Positions 29,801-39,520 of a stretch of DNA of 64,000 nt are shown here, piece by piece. The stretch is from the NCBI RefSeq assembly GCF_024055595.1, contig NZ_JAMXOF010000002.1:496001-560000 (forward strand), given 5' to 3'. The number at the start of each line of letters is the position of its first letter. The first letter of the stretch is position 1. The notes beneath the pieces were generated by a model. The model was not told the DNA's origin. It ran no database searches and saw only the letters and a list, made by a program, of their open reading frames with translations. The position numbers and the translations under genes were made by a program. The DNA is from Mucilaginibacter aurantiaciroseus. Its GTDB lineage: Bacteria; Bacteroidota; Bacteroidia; Sphingobacteriales; Sphingobacteriaceae.

Positions 29801-29807
29801 CTCATAC

Positions 29808-30623
29808 TTAAACTGCTACGTTATTCTCCCTTAAAGCATCGTTAAGCGATGTCTTTTTATCGGTAGATTCTTTACGCTTGCCAATTATAAGAGCACAAGG
29901 CACCTGGTAGTCGCCGGCAGGGAATTTTTTAGTGTACGAGCCGGGTATAACTACCGAACGGGCCGGTACACGGCCTTTATATTCAATTGGCTCGGGGCCG
30001 GTTACATCAATAATTTTGGTAGATGCTGTTAAAACCACGTTAGCGCCTAACACAGCTTCGCTTTCCACGTGTACACCCTCAACCACAATAGCACGTGAAC
30101 CAAGGAAACAGTTATCCTCAATAATTACCGGGGATGCCTGTACCGGCTCTAACACGCCACCAATACCAACACCACCGCTAAGGTGAACATGCTTGCCAAT
30201 TTGCGCGCATGAACCTACAGTAGCCCAGGTATCAACCATTGTGCCTTCATCAACATAAGCGCCAATGTTTACATACGAGGGCATCATAATAACACCTTTA
30301 GCCAGGTATGCACCGTAACGGGCAACACCAAGCGGCACTACGCGCACACCGAGTTCCTTATAATTGGTTTTAAGTTTCATTTTGTCATGAAAGACAAACT
30401 GGCCGAATTTAATTTCTTCCATAGTGCGGGTAGGGAAGTATAATATTACAGCTTTTTTGATCCAGTCGTTAGTATGCCAGCGGCTGCCAATCAGTTCGGC
30501 AACACGTATCTCACCTTTATCAAGGCGTTCAATAACGGTATTTATGGCATTAATGTAGTCGTTTTCACTTAAAAGGGTGCGGTTATCCCAGGCATCCTCA
30601 ATCATTTTTTTAAGGTCGATCAT
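29808..30623 (-). CDS. dapD: 2,3,4,5-tetrahydropyridine-2,6-dicarboxylate N-succinyltransferase
   Basis: 271-aa left-handed beta-helix acyltransferase of the succinylase branch of lysine/diaminopimelate synthesis. The N-terminal helical domain is followed by hexapeptide repeats (MMPSYVNIGAYVDEGTMVDTWATVGSC and GVGIGGVLEP). Length matches the family (about 274). Divergent from the S4-domain gene. Confidence 0.95.
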   Translation of the reverse strand: MIDLKKMIEDAWDNRTLLSENDYINAINTVIERLDKGEIRVAELIGSRWHTNDWIKKAVILYFPTRTMEEIKFGQFVFHDKMKLKTNYKELGVRVVPLGVARYGAYLAKGVIMMPSYVNIGAYVDEGTMVDTWATVGSCAQIGKHVHLSGGVGIGGVLEPVQASPVIIEDNCFLGSRAIVVEGVHVESEAVLGANVVLTASTKIIDVTGPEPIEYKGRVPARSVVIPGSYTKKFPAGDYQVPCALIIGKRKESTDKKTSLNDALRENNVAV

Positions 30624-30703
30624 TACAGAATTTAAATTTTGTCAAATTAAAGGAATTTTAAGGAGATTTGCTTGATTGTAGTATCAAGATTATAGAGAGC
30701 GCC

Positions 30704-31096
30704 ATGGCTGAGAAAGAAAAATTAAGAATTGATAAGTATTTATGGTCTATCCGTGCGTTTAAAACGCGCACTTTAGCATCTGATGCTTGTAAGGCCGGCC
30801 GGGTTAAACTGGCGGGTAATAATATTAAACCATCGCACGAGGTAAAGGTGGGCGAAGTGTATACTGTTTCAAAAGGCCCTGATAAACGTGTGCTTAAAGT
30901 TACCGGTTTATTGGAAAGCCGCACCGATGCAAAAAACGCCGTAATGTTTTACGAGGATGTGACGCCCGAGGAAGAAACAATCGCATTTAAATCAATGTTC
31001 CATGCGCCACTATTAACGCGCGACAGGGGTGCCGGCCGCCCTACAAAGCGCGACCGCCGCGAAATTGACGACCTAAAAGACGATTTTTTTAATTAA
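30704..31096 (+). CDS. hslR: S4-domain RNA-binding protein (heat-shock protein 15-like)
   Basis: 130-aa protein of the Hsp15/YrfH family that binds stalled 50S subunits carrying peptidyl-tRNA. The S4 motif is clear: LRIDKYLWSIRAFKTRTLASDACKAGRVKLAG. The C-terminus is basic then acidic (GRPTKRDRREIDDLKDD). The frame opens at 30668, but ATG 30704 starts right before the S4 domain. Identification rests on the S4 domain; the precise function is inferred. Confidence 0.85.
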   Translation: MAEKEKLRIDKYLWSIRAFKTRTLASDACKAGRVKLAGNNIKPSHEVKVGEVYTVSKGPDKRVLKVTGLLESRTDAKNAVMFYEDVTPEEETIAFKSMFHAPLLTRDRGAGRPTKRDRREIDDLKDDFFN

Positions 31097-31266
31097 ATAA
31101 AACAATTACATTGTAAATATGTTTTACCCTCGCATACAAACAGGTATTTAGTAAAGTGCTATGTTTTATTGGTGTTTGGCTGTGTTTTATTTTGAAAATG
31201 ACCTTAATTCATTTGTATTATTTTAATATAATACAACCGCATTTAAGTCGAAGTTGTTTATTTACA

Positions 31267-31297
31267 TTGGTTTAATTAATAAAAAAATCTACTTTTG
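31267..31297 (+). promoter_or_regulatory. promoter of the exopolysaccharide operon
   Basis: TTGG (31267-31270) and TACTTTTG (31290-31297, exact TAnnTTTG) are spaced by 19 bases, with a short leader before the wza ATG. The preceding gap from 31097 is AT-rich and otherwise holds nothing I can support. Confidence 0.7.
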
Positions 31298-31317
31298 CGC
31301 CGATACCGCACCATACT

Positions 31318-32136
31318 ATGAAAAAAAAAAGCTACTTTAATTTTTTTTTGATATTATCTGTTATTTCTGTTTTGACATCGTGTGTAAGTCGTAAACAAAT
31401 AGCATATTTTCAAAAAGGCATTGGTCAAATGGATACGATTGCTGTAGCTGAAGCCTACATACCTAAAATCCAGCAGGCTGATATACTTGCCATTAATATT
31501 GGTTCTCTTAACCCGATGGCGAGTAGTTTTTTTAATCCATATTCATCACTGCCTATAAGCCCAAATACTGATGTTAATTCGGTAACTCAGATATCCGGAT
31601 CCAACACAGCCATACAAAACGTAGCCCCAGGTTTTCTTGTTGACCCTTTAGGCAATATTGAATTACCGCTTGTTGGGTCTTTAAAAGTTGTGGGTTTAAA
31701 TACTTCTGAAGCCAGGGACCTTATAAAAGAACGCCTAAAAACTTACTTAAAAGAACCTACTGTAAATGTTCGGTTTCTTAACTACAAAATATCTGTAATG
31801 GGCGAAGTAGCCCGACCATCTGTATATGTTATACCAAATGAGAAAATAACCCTTCCTGAAGCCCTAAGTATGGCAGGAGACCTTACAATTTTTGCCAAGC
31901 GAGAAAATATACTAATTATACGCGACAATAATGGGAGGAAAGAATTTGGTACCGTTAATTTAAGTACGCGTGAACTATATACTTCCCCTTATTATTACCT
32001 ACACACCAACGATGTTGTATATGTAGAACCAGGAAAAGGAAAAATATCACAGTCAGATAAAGTTTATCAGATATTACCTGTGTTATTAAGCGCACTTTCA
32101 TTCATATCTATCATTTTTGTATACGCACGTCGATAA
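31318..32136 (+). CDS. polysaccharide export lipoprotein (Wza/BexD family)
   Basis: 272 aa. Signal with lipobox LTSC (Cys22), then the Poly_export and SLBB beta domains (PGFLVDPLGNIELPLVGSLKVVGL, then VMGEVARPSVYVIP). A hydrophobic C-terminal segment (VLLSALSFISIIFVY) probably spans the outer membrane, as the Wza barrel helix does. It opens the capsule/EPS operon and is followed by the Wzc-type kinase after 19 bases. Confidence 0.9.
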   Translation: MKKKSYFNFFLILSVISVLTSCVSRKQIAYFQKGIGQMDTIAVAEAYIPKIQQADILAINIGSLNPMASSFFNPYSSLPISPNTDVNSVTQISGSNTAIQNVAPGFLVDPLGNIELPLVGSLKVVGLNTSEARDLIKERLKTYLKEPTVNVRFLNYKISVMGEVARPSVYVIPNEKITLPEALSMAGDLTIFAKRENILIIRDNNGRKEFGTVNLSTRELYTSPYYYLHTNDVVYVEPGKGKISQSDKVYQILPVLLSALSFISIIFVYARR

Positions 32137-32155
32137 TCTTTTTATTATCTAATAA

Positions 32156-34477
32156 ATGACCAATCTCACAGAGGACATAGAATTTTTTGAAAAACATCAA
32201 AACGAGCCAAATTTCAGAGAATTTTTTTTTAAATATTTATCTTATTGGAAATGGTTTGCATTTTCATTGACTATTGCAATACTTTCAGGCTATGTCTATA
32301 TAAGATTTAGTACACCTTTATATAAAATCGAAACGGATCTTTTAATAAAAGATAATAAGGGTAATTTAGGAGGGCAAAATGATCTTCTAAAAGATTTAAA
32401 TCTTTTTTCTTCCGATAAGATAATTGATAATGAAGTTCAAATCTTAAAATCTAAAACTATTTTAAAGAAAGCTATTTTAGGATTAAATCTGCAAAGTTCT
32501 TATTATAGTACTTCAGGTGTCAGGCGACATGAAATATACGCTGATATCCCTTTTAAAGTTGAATTAATGAAACCAGCATCCTGGGTTGACTATACTATTA
32601 TTTATCAGATGCGGTTATTAAATCCTAATCAGGTAGAAATTAATGGTAAAAATTACGCCATTGATAAGCCAATTAAGATAGATGCCGGGATAATTTTGAT
32701 TACCCTTAACCCCGGTACCAAATACTCTCCTAAAAGTATTGTTGAGATTAAATTCAACAATGTAGACGACTTAATCGATCAATATTCTAATGCCATAAAT
32801 GTTTCTCCGGTTAGTAAGCAAGGAACCGCACTTATTATCACACTTGAATCAGCTATACCCGAAAAGGGGGAGAATATATTAAACAGGTTGGTATTTGAGT
32901 ATAATAAAGCCGCTGTTGAAGACAAAAACAAAGTTACTGCTACCACTTTAGCATTCATTAAAGACAGACTAAATAAGTTGCAAAATGAATTGGGTACTGC
33001 TGAAAAAAAGGTGGAAAATTATAAATCAGGCAATCAAATAACGGATATCAGCGCTCAATCGCAAATTTTTTTAGAGACGGTTCAGGGTAATGACAGTGAG
33101 CTAAGTAAGGTAAATATTAAGCTTAGTTTGTTGAAAAACATGGAAGATTATCTGCAAAATACAATTAGCGAACATAGTAGCGTACCATCTATGTTAGGTA
33201 TCGAAGATCCTGTATTACTTGGTTTAGTAAGCCAGTTAGGCGAAATTCAACTTAAAAAACAAAGTTTATTACAAACAATACCTGACACCAACCCCGTTAT
33301 TATTTCTTTAAATGATCAAATTAAAACGTTAGTTTCTTCAATAGGTCAATCAGTACAAAATACAAAGGCCGGTTTACTTAGTACAAAAAGATTTTTAGAG
33401 AATAAGAATGCATCGTTTCAGGGAATTATTAGTAATGTACCTGCTAAAGAACGCGGTTTGATAGATGTTATGCGTCAACAAGAAATTAAAAACAATTTGT
33501 TTACTTATTTATTGCAAAAGCGCGAGGAAACAGAAATTTCTTTAGCCTCTACAGAGGCAGATAGCCGAACGATTGACGACGCAAAAAGTTCAAGAAACCC
33601 CGTAAAACCTATAAAGCAATTAACATTTTTGGTATTCATAATTCTGGGAATAGTAATTCCGGTAATTATTATTTACATACAGGATATTTTGAACTTTAGA
33701 ATATCCAAAAGATCTGATGTTGAAAGTTTTACAAGAGTACCTATATTATCAGAAATATCGCATTCTGACGATTCATCAGCGTTACTTGTTGCAAGTAAAC
33801 CCCGATCAATGGTGGCGGAACAGATTAGGGCTTTAAGAACAAATCTTAATTTTATTATTCCTCAAGCAACTCAAAAAGTTTTATTATTTACATCCAGCAT
33901 AAGTGGTGAAGGTAAATCTTTTATTTCGCTTAATTTAGGTGGAAGTTTGGCTATGTCAGGAAAAAAAGTTATAATCCTTGAACTTGACCTTCGCAAACCC
34001 AAATTGCACGCGGGATTGGAAATTAGTAATGCAAAGGGTTTATCGAATTATTTGATAGGCGAAATTTCTAGCAAAGAGATTATAAAAAAAATCCCTCAGC
34101 AAGAAAATTATTACATTATTACTTGTGGTCCAATCCCGCCTAACCCTGCAGAGTTGCTTTTAAATGGTAAGATTAAGACTCTTATAGATGAGTTAAGAGA
34201 AAACTTTGATTATATATTATTAGATGCTCCGCCAGTAGGCTTGGTAACAGATGCCCAAATATTGGCACCGTATGTAGATGCTACACTCTATATAGTGCGT
34301 CATAATTATACAGCAAAAGCTCATATCCGTAATTTAGAAAATTTAAATCGCACGAAGAAGTTTTCGAATCTTAGCATGGTAATGAATTCTATTGATAATA
34401 AAGGCGGATATGGATATGGATATGGATATGGGTATGGGTATGGGTACGGGTATGGTGGCTATTATCAAGAAGAGTAA
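32156..34477 (+). CDS. Wzc-type polysaccharide copolymerase and tyrosine kinase
   Basis: 773-aa inner-membrane chain-length regulator fused to a BY-kinase. Wzz domain with a first TM at about 29-50, a coiled-coil/GNVR region in the periplasm, and a second TM near 485-507. The cytoplasmic kinase has Walker A (SGEGKS at 583-588), Walker A' (ILELDLRKP) and Walker B (YILLDAPP). The tail is eight Gly-Tyr units plus Tyr-Tyr, likely the autophosphorylation cluster. The 48-base repeat coding it may vary by slippage. Partner of the Wza-like protein. Confidence 0.92.
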   Translation: MTNLTEDIEFFEKHQNEPNFREFFFKYLSYWKWFAFSLTIAILSGYVYIRFSTPLYKIETDLLIKDNKGNLGGQNDLLKDLNLFSSDKIIDNEVQILKSKTILKKAILGLNLQSSYYSTSGVRRHEIYADIPFKVELMKPASWVDYTIIYQMRLLNPNQVEINGKNYAIDKPIKIDAGIILITLNPGTKYSPKSIVEIKFNNVDDLIDQYSNAINVSPVSKQGTALIITLESAIPEKGENILNRLVFEYNKAAVEDKNKVTATTLAFIKDRLNKLQNELGTAEKKVENYKSGNQITDISAQSQIFLETVQGNDSELSKVNIKLSLLKNMEDYLQNTISEHSSVPSMLGIEDPVLLGLVSQLGEIQLKKQSLLQTIPDTNPVIISLNDQIKTLVSSIGQSVQNTKAGLLSTKRFLENKNASFQGIISNVPAKERGLIDVMRQQEIKNNLFTYLLQKREETEISLASTEADSRTIDDAKSSRNPVKPIKQLTFLVFIILGIVIPVIIIYIQDILNFRISKRSDVESFTRVPILSEISHSDDSSALLVASKPRSMVAEQIRALRTNLNFIIPQATQKVLLFTSSISGEGKSFISLNLGGSLAMSGKKVIILELDLRKPKLHAGLEISNAKGLSNYLIGEISSKEIIKKIPQQENYYIITCGPIPPNPAELLLNGKIKTLIDELRENFDYILLDAPPVGLVTDAQILAPYVDATLYIVRHNYTAKAHIRNLENLNRTKKFSNLSMVMNSIDNKGGYGYGYGYGYGYGYGYGGYYQEE
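34406..34453 (+). repeat. in-frame hexanucleotide tandem repeat encoding (Gly-Tyr)8
   Basis: Eight GGNTAY units: four GGATAT, two GGGTAT, one GGGTAC, one GGGTAT. They sit in the last 24 codons of the kinase, so gain or loss of a unit keeps the frame and changes the number of tail tyrosines by one. Confidence 0.95.
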
Positions 34478-34561
34478 ATCCTATAAGAAAAATTATTTTT
34501 GTAAGGATATTTATAACGTTAAAATACCGTTTGAATTAAAATTATAATTCCCTATATATAT

Positions 34562-35872
34562 ATGTCAACTAATAAGATTAATCAACAAGAAAAATATAGA
34601 GTTGCAGTAATAGGTTTAGGTTATGTAGGACTACCTTTGGCTGTTGAATTTGCAAAAAAATATAAGGTTGTAGGTTTGGATATTAACCAAAAACGTATAA
34701 CCGAACTAAGTATCGGACATGACGCTACACTAGAAGTTGATGATGAATTACTTAACTCTGTTTTATCAAAATTTCATAATAGTGGAATAGGATTATCCTT
34801 TAGCAGTAGCTTGGATAAAATCGCTGATTGTAATATTTATATTATAACTGTTCCAACTCCTGTTGACAAGAATAATCGCCCAGATCTTACCCCGTTATAT
34901 AAAGCCAGCGAGAGCATAGGTAAGGTATTAAAAAAAGGTGATATTGTAGTATATGAATCAACCGTATACCCGGGTGTTACGGAGCATGAGTGTGTACCTG
35001 TGCTTGAAAAAATATCAGGATTGAAATTCAATATCGATTTTTTTGCTGGGTATTCTCCTGAACGTATTAATCCTGGAGATAAAGAGCACACAGTTTCTAA
35101 AATTCTTAAAATAACTTCGGGCTCGACACCGGAAATAGCGGATATTGTTGATCGCTTATATAATTCAATTATCACAGCGGGTACTTATAAAGCCCCTTCA
35201 ATAAAGGTTGCAGAAGCCGCAAAAGTCATTGAAAACGCACAGCGTGATATTAATATTGCTTTTGTTAATGAATTGGCTAAGATATTTAATCGCTTAGGTA
35301 TAGATACAGATGAAGTTTTACAGGCGGCCGCTACGAAATGGAACTTCTTAAAATTCAAACCTGGTCTTGTTGGCGGGCATTGCATCGGGGTTGACCCGTA
35401 TTATCTGGCTCAAAAAGCACAAGAAGCGGGGTATCATCCCGAAATTATCTTAGCTGGCCGAAGATTAAATGATGGCATGGGAGAGTATATTGCACACGAG
35501 GTTATCAAACTGATGATTAAGCAGGAGATCCCCGTGAAAAATTCCGAAATACTTGTATTAGGAATAACGTTTAAAGAAAACTGCCCGGATGTAAGAAATA
35601 CCAAGGTAATAGATATTTTAAATACGTTGAAGGGTTACAATATTAATATTAGCGTATACGATCCCTGGGCAGACCCCGCTGAAGTTGAACATGAGTATGG
35701 TTGGAAATCAACAAAAGTAATAGTTGCCGAGCAACTATATGACGCCATTATCCTTGCGGTATCACATAATGAGTTTGTAAGTTTAGATATCCAATCATTA
35801 TGTAAAAATAATAATGTAGTGTACGATGTAAAAGGACTTTTACCTAAAAACAGCGTATCTGCAAGGCTTTAA
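34562..35872 (+). CDS. UDP-N-acetylhexosamine 6-dehydrogenase (WbpO/TviB-like)
   Basis: 436-aa UDP-sugar dehydrogenase that oxidises C6 to a uronate. Rossmann motif [13 protein letters not shown] near residue 18, [20 protein letters not shown], and the catalytic Cys274 in [11 protein letters not shown]. The sequence style and its pairing with a WbpP-like epimerase next door suggest UDP-GlcNAcA/GalNAcA, not UDP-glucose, as product. Substrate is inferred. Confidence 0.88.
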   Translation: MSTNKINQQEKYRVAVIGLGYVGLPLAVEFAKKYKVVGLDINQKRITELSIGHDATLEVDDELLNSVLSKFHNSGIGLSFSSSLDKIADCNIYIITVPTPVDKNNRPDLTPLYKASESIGKVLKKGDIVVYESTVYPGVTEHECVPVLEKISGLKFNIDFFAGYSPERINPGDKEHTVSKILKITSGSTPEIADIVDRLYNSIITAGTYKAPSIKVAEAAKVIENAQRDINIAFVNELAKIFNRLGIDTDEVLQAAATKWNFLKFKPGLVGGHCIGVDPYYLAQKAQEAGYHPEIILAGRRLNDGMGEYIAHEVIKLMIKQEIPVKNSEILVLGITFKENCPDVRNTKVIDILNTLKGYNINISVYDPWADPAEVEHEYGWKSTKVIVAEQLYDAIILAVSHNEFVSLDIQSLCKNNNVVYDVKGLLPKNSVSARL

Positions 35873-35892
35873 TATTTAATTTTACACATAAA

Positions 35893-36870
35893 ATGTATAC
35901 CACCCCCTACCATACCCGAGATTTAAGTAATATATCTTTTCTTATTACCGGTGGCGCCGGTTTTATAGGGTCTAATATAGTAGAATACCTTTTAAAATAC
36001 GGTGCAAAAAAGGTCAGAGTTTTAGACAATTTTTCTACAGGTTATAAAAAAAATATTAAGCCATTCTTAGCAAACCCAGCTTTTGAACTTATAGAGGGCG
36101 ACATTAGGGATATTGAAGTATGCAGGCACGCTGTAAATGGTATAGATTGCGTATCTCATCAAGCAGCGTTAGGGTCAGTACCGCGTTCTATTAATGATCC
36201 TGTAACAACCAATGATGTAAACATAAGTGGCTTTTTAAATATATTGCTGGCAAGTAAGGATGAAGGTATAAAGTATTTTGTATACGCAGCAAGTTCAAGC
36301 ACGTATGGTGATCATCCCAGCTTACCCAAGGTAGAAGATAAAATTGGCAATCCGCTATCGCCATATGCTGTTACAAAGTATGTAAATGAATTATACGCAT
36401 CGGTTTTTTCCAGAACATACAACTTTCATACAATAGGTTTGCGATACTTTAATGTTTTTGGCCCACGACAAAATCCTAGTGGTGCATACGCGGCTGTAAT
36501 ACCATTGTTTATAAATGCTGCTGCAAAAAAGGAAATCGTAACCATAAACGGTGACGGACAAACTAGCCGCGACTTTACATTTATTGAAAATGTTGTACAA
36601 GCAAATATTAAAGCACTTTTAATTGAGCCCAAAAACCATGAAGTTATTAATATTGCTGTTGGCGAACGAACAACGCTTAACCAGTTGTGGAAATATATAT
36701 GCAATTTAAATAATGTTGATATAGAACCAAATTATCAACAAGAACGCCGTGGCGATGTGAAACATAGTTTAGCTAATATACAAAAAGCTGAGAGTCTGAT
36801 AAACTACAAGCCCCAAATATCTATTAAAAAGGGCCTCGAGATTTCTGTAGTATGGTATGCACAGCAATAG
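35893..36870 (+). CDS. UDP-N-acetylglucosamine 4-epimerase (WbpP/TviC-like SDR)
   Basis: 325-aa extended SDR. ITGGAGFIGSNIVE at the N-terminus, GSVPRSINDP (a WbpP-type signature), ASSSTYGDHPSLPK and catalytic YAVTK. It lies 20 bases after the dehydrogenase. Together they should yield UDP-GalNAcA for the exopolysaccharide. Confidence 0.87.
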   Translation: MYTTPYHTRDLSNISFLITGGAGFIGSNIVEYLLKYGAKKVRVLDNFSTGYKKNIKPFLANPAFELIEGDIRDIEVCRHAVNGIDCVSHQAALGSVPRSINDPVTTNDVNISGFLNILLASKDEGIKYFVYAASSSTYGDHPSLPKVEDKIGNPLSPYAVTKYVNELYASVFSRTYNFHTIGLRYFNVFGPRQNPSGAYAAVIPLFINAAAKKEIVTINGDGQTSRDFTFIENVVQANIKALLIEPKNHEVINIAVGERTTLNQLWKYICNLNNVDIEPNYQQERRGDVKHSLANIQKAESLINYKPQISIKKGLEISVVWYAQQ

Positions 36871-36908
36871 CTGCTACTAAAGGAAATTAGGAACTTTATA
36901 AGTAAAAA

Positions 36909-38261
36909 ATGATTAAACTGTTAAAAAAAATAAAGAATATTAGTGATGAAAGATATAAACAGGCAATAAAAACCTCAACGATTTCTTTTTTAGCACAGGG
37001 TATACAAATGCTAACGGCACTTATAAGCGTACCGTTAGTTTTAAAAGCTGTAGGGAATGAAAGGTATGGCCTTTGGATGACCTTATCATCAATATTACTA
37101 TTTGTGACGTTCTCCGATTTTGGTATGGGTATAGGCATGCAAAATATTATGTCATACGCAAAAGCCGAAAATGATGAAAATAAGCTTACTAAAGCGTTTG
37201 CTACAACATTAGCATTTGGTGGAGTTATATTTACAGTATTGATAGCAATATCTTATTTGGTATTGCCATTTATAAATCTGGCTACAATATTTAAGTATCA
37301 GGATAATAGTATCGCATCAGAAATTTTACCTACAACGCAATCTGTATTTATAGTATTGTCATTTGGTATCATTTCAGGATTAGTTCAACGTGTTTTTGAT
37401 GCATATCAGCAGGGTTATTATTCACGCATTATATTGGTAATATCTAGGGTCATATCATTGGCTTTATTGTTTTGGGCGGTAAAAACTAATCAGTCTCTTT
37501 CTATTATCATATTGGTATCAAGTGGTTTGCCAAATTTAATGCTTGCAATTGGTATATTTTTATTATATCGAAAGTACCCTTACCTTGTATTCCAGTTTAA
37601 AAACGTCGATAAAGTATTATTTAAAAGAATCTTTAGAACTGGTATTGTAGGCCTTGGAGCGGCCATAGCAATTTTTTTGGTAAGCAGTATTACCCCGATG
37701 ATAATTTCATCAAATTACGGATTGAAAGAAAGTGCTAAATATCTTGTGTTAATGCGTTTGTTAAACTTTATTATACTGTTTGTTAATATGATGTTTATGC
37801 CACTGTGGCCTGCCGTATCAGATGCTTACTCAAAACAGGATACAGTTTGGCTTAATACTTTATATAAAAGAATTAACCGGTTATTTATTCAAATTGGTAT
37901 ACCTATATTTTTACTGCTAATTTTTACCAGTAAATGGCTGATACTGTTATGGACACATAATTACGCTGTATTACCATCTTTTCAGATGACCGTTTTTTGT
38001 GTGTTTTTTATCATATTATCGGTATGGAATACAATTATATGTGTTTTTTTAAATGGTATGTCTCTTTTTAGGGGCCAGGCAACATATGGTATTTTAATAG
38101 CTGCGGTATCAATATTCGCGGTATACGTACTAAAAAAATATATTGATCCATCAGGTGTTGTGTTAATAATTACAATAGGTATGTTGATACGCTGTATTTA
38201 TTTAAATTATGAATTAAAAAGCACAATGGACAAACGGTTTAAATTAGATGAACAAATATAA
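36909..38261 (+). CDS. oligosaccharide flippase (Wzx-type)
   Basis: 450-aa polytopic membrane protein of the MATE/MOP polysaccharide-transporter group, with about 12-14 hydrophobic segments. It opens with an amphipathic KLLKKIKNISDERYKQAIKT stretch. Moves lipid-linked repeat units across the inner membrane. Its stop overlaps the next start (TAATG). Confidence 0.87.
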   Translation: MIKLLKKIKNISDERYKQAIKTSTISFLAQGIQMLTALISVPLVLKAVGNERYGLWMTLSSILLFVTFSDFGMGIGMQNIMSYAKAENDENKLTKAFATTLAFGGVIFTVLIAISYLVLPFINLATIFKYQDNSIASEILPTTQSVFIVLSFGIISGLVQRVFDAYQQGYYSRIILVISRVISLALLFWAVKTNQSLSIIILVSSGLPNLMLAIGIFLLYRKYPYLVFQFKNVDKVLFKRIFRTGIVGLGAAIAIFLVSSITPMIISSNYGLKESAKYLVLMRLLNFIILFVNMMFMPLWPAVSDAYSKQDTVWLNTLYKRINRLFIQIGIPIFLLLIFTSKWLILLWTHNYAVLPSFQMTVFCVFFIILSVWNTIICVFLNGMSLFRGQATYGILIAAVSIFAVYVLKKYIDPSGVVLIITIGMLIRCIYLNYELKSTMDKRFKLDEQI

Positions 38262-39520
38262 TGAGTGTACAAGCGCTCTCTAAGCAACCTGTGGGTTGGA
38301 TTCCTTCCTTTTTGATTTTAGCTATAATGGCTTTAACCGGGTTTGAGTTTTTTTATAGAGCACAAAATTATTTGCTGGTGCCTGTTTTTGTAATTTCAGG
38401 AATATTCTTTACTAAAAGAGGGTACAGAATCAGCGAAGGCTTGCTTGTTATACTTATTCCATTTTTAATATTATCTCTAATTCAAACAATTTTAGGATAT
38501 AATAAAAACATTCTAACATCAATATCACTATTACTCGCTTTTTTGACGTATGGTTTTATATCAAAAGTAGTTGGGGATAAATTCATACATGTATATATAA
38601 AACTTGTATTAATTTTTAGTATTGTTAGCCTTATATTTTTTCCGTTGACTTATGTTGAGCCATTTATGGCCATAATAAGTACTAAGATTGCGCCTATGTT
38701 TAAATCATTGAATGATAATAATAATGATTTAGCCATTGGCGAAGAAAACAGAAATATTATAATTTATAATTTTAAAAATTATGCTTCATTATATAATCGT
38801 AATTCAGGGCCCTTTTGGGAGCCCGGTATGTTTGCTGTATTTATAAATGTTGCGTTATTTTTTAATATAGTAATTAGCAAAAAGCTCATTAATATTCGTA
38901 ACATTATCCTTATAACTACAATTGTAACTACATTTTCCACAACAGGTTACATAGCACTTATTTTTATTTTTTTAGTTTATTCCATCTTTTATTCAAACTC
39001 CAAATTAAGCCTGCTATATGTGCTGGCTATTGTTATTGCTTCTATTTATATTGCCAACCTTGATATATTAAAGACCAAAATATTAAATCAATATTCTGAT
39101 AAAACAGGGACAAGCCGTTTTGGTGCTACATTAATTCATTATCAGGTAATTAGTGAATATCCTTTTACAGGCGTAGGTGATGGTGCTTCAAGATATATTG
39201 CAGATTTGACCGATGCCGAGTCTACTGCCAACGGGCTTACTTTCGTTTTTGTAAAATATGGCGTTATATATGGATTGCTTTACTATATGGTGTTGTGCCG
39301 ATCCTGTATATATATCATGGGGGCTTATTCCAATAGAAAAATCATTGGGTATAGCCTCTTTGTGCTTTTGCTGATACTTGCCTTTTCTCAGGATATAACG
39401 GTGCGCCATTTTTATTTTTTTATTATAATATGGGGGACAATTATTATGGCTCCTAATGTGCGGATAAAACAAATTAGTAGAAGGTTGAAATATTATCAAA
39501 AGCAAAGTGTCTCCCAATAA
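38261..39520 (+). CDS. O-antigen/EPS polymerase (Wzy-type), predicted
   Basis: 419-aa protein with about 10-12 membrane spans and one long periplasmic loop (about residues 145-190). A short GVGDGASRYIADL segment resembles the Wzy/WaaL C-terminal loop. Sequence is poorly conserved as usual for Wzy, so the call rests on topology and its place between Wzx and glycosyltransferases. Confidence 0.75.
   Translation: MSVQALSKQPVGWIPSFLILAIMALTGFEFFYRAQNYLLVPVFVISGIFFTKRGYRISEGLLVILIPFLILSLIQTILGYNKNILTSISLLLAFLTYGFISKVVGDKFIHVYIKLVLIFSIVSLIFFPLTYVEPFMAIISTKIAPMFKSLNDNNNDLAIGEENRNIIIYNFKNYASLYNRNSGPFWEPGMFAVFINVALFFNIVISKKLINIRNIILITTIVTTFSTTGYIALIFIFLVYSIFYSNSKLSLLYVLAIVIASIYIANLDILKTKILNQYSDKTGTSRFGATLIHYQVISEYPFTGVGDGASRYIADLTDAESTANGLTFVFVKYGVIYGLLYYMVLCRSCIYIMGAYSNRKIIGYSLFVLLLILAFSQDITVRHFYFFIIIWGTIIMAPNVRIKQISRRLKYYQKQSVSQ

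Noticed and set aside
34406-34453. Short tandem repeat considered as CRISPR or minisatellite array
   Set aside because: Units are 6 bases with no spacers and lie in-frame in the kinase.
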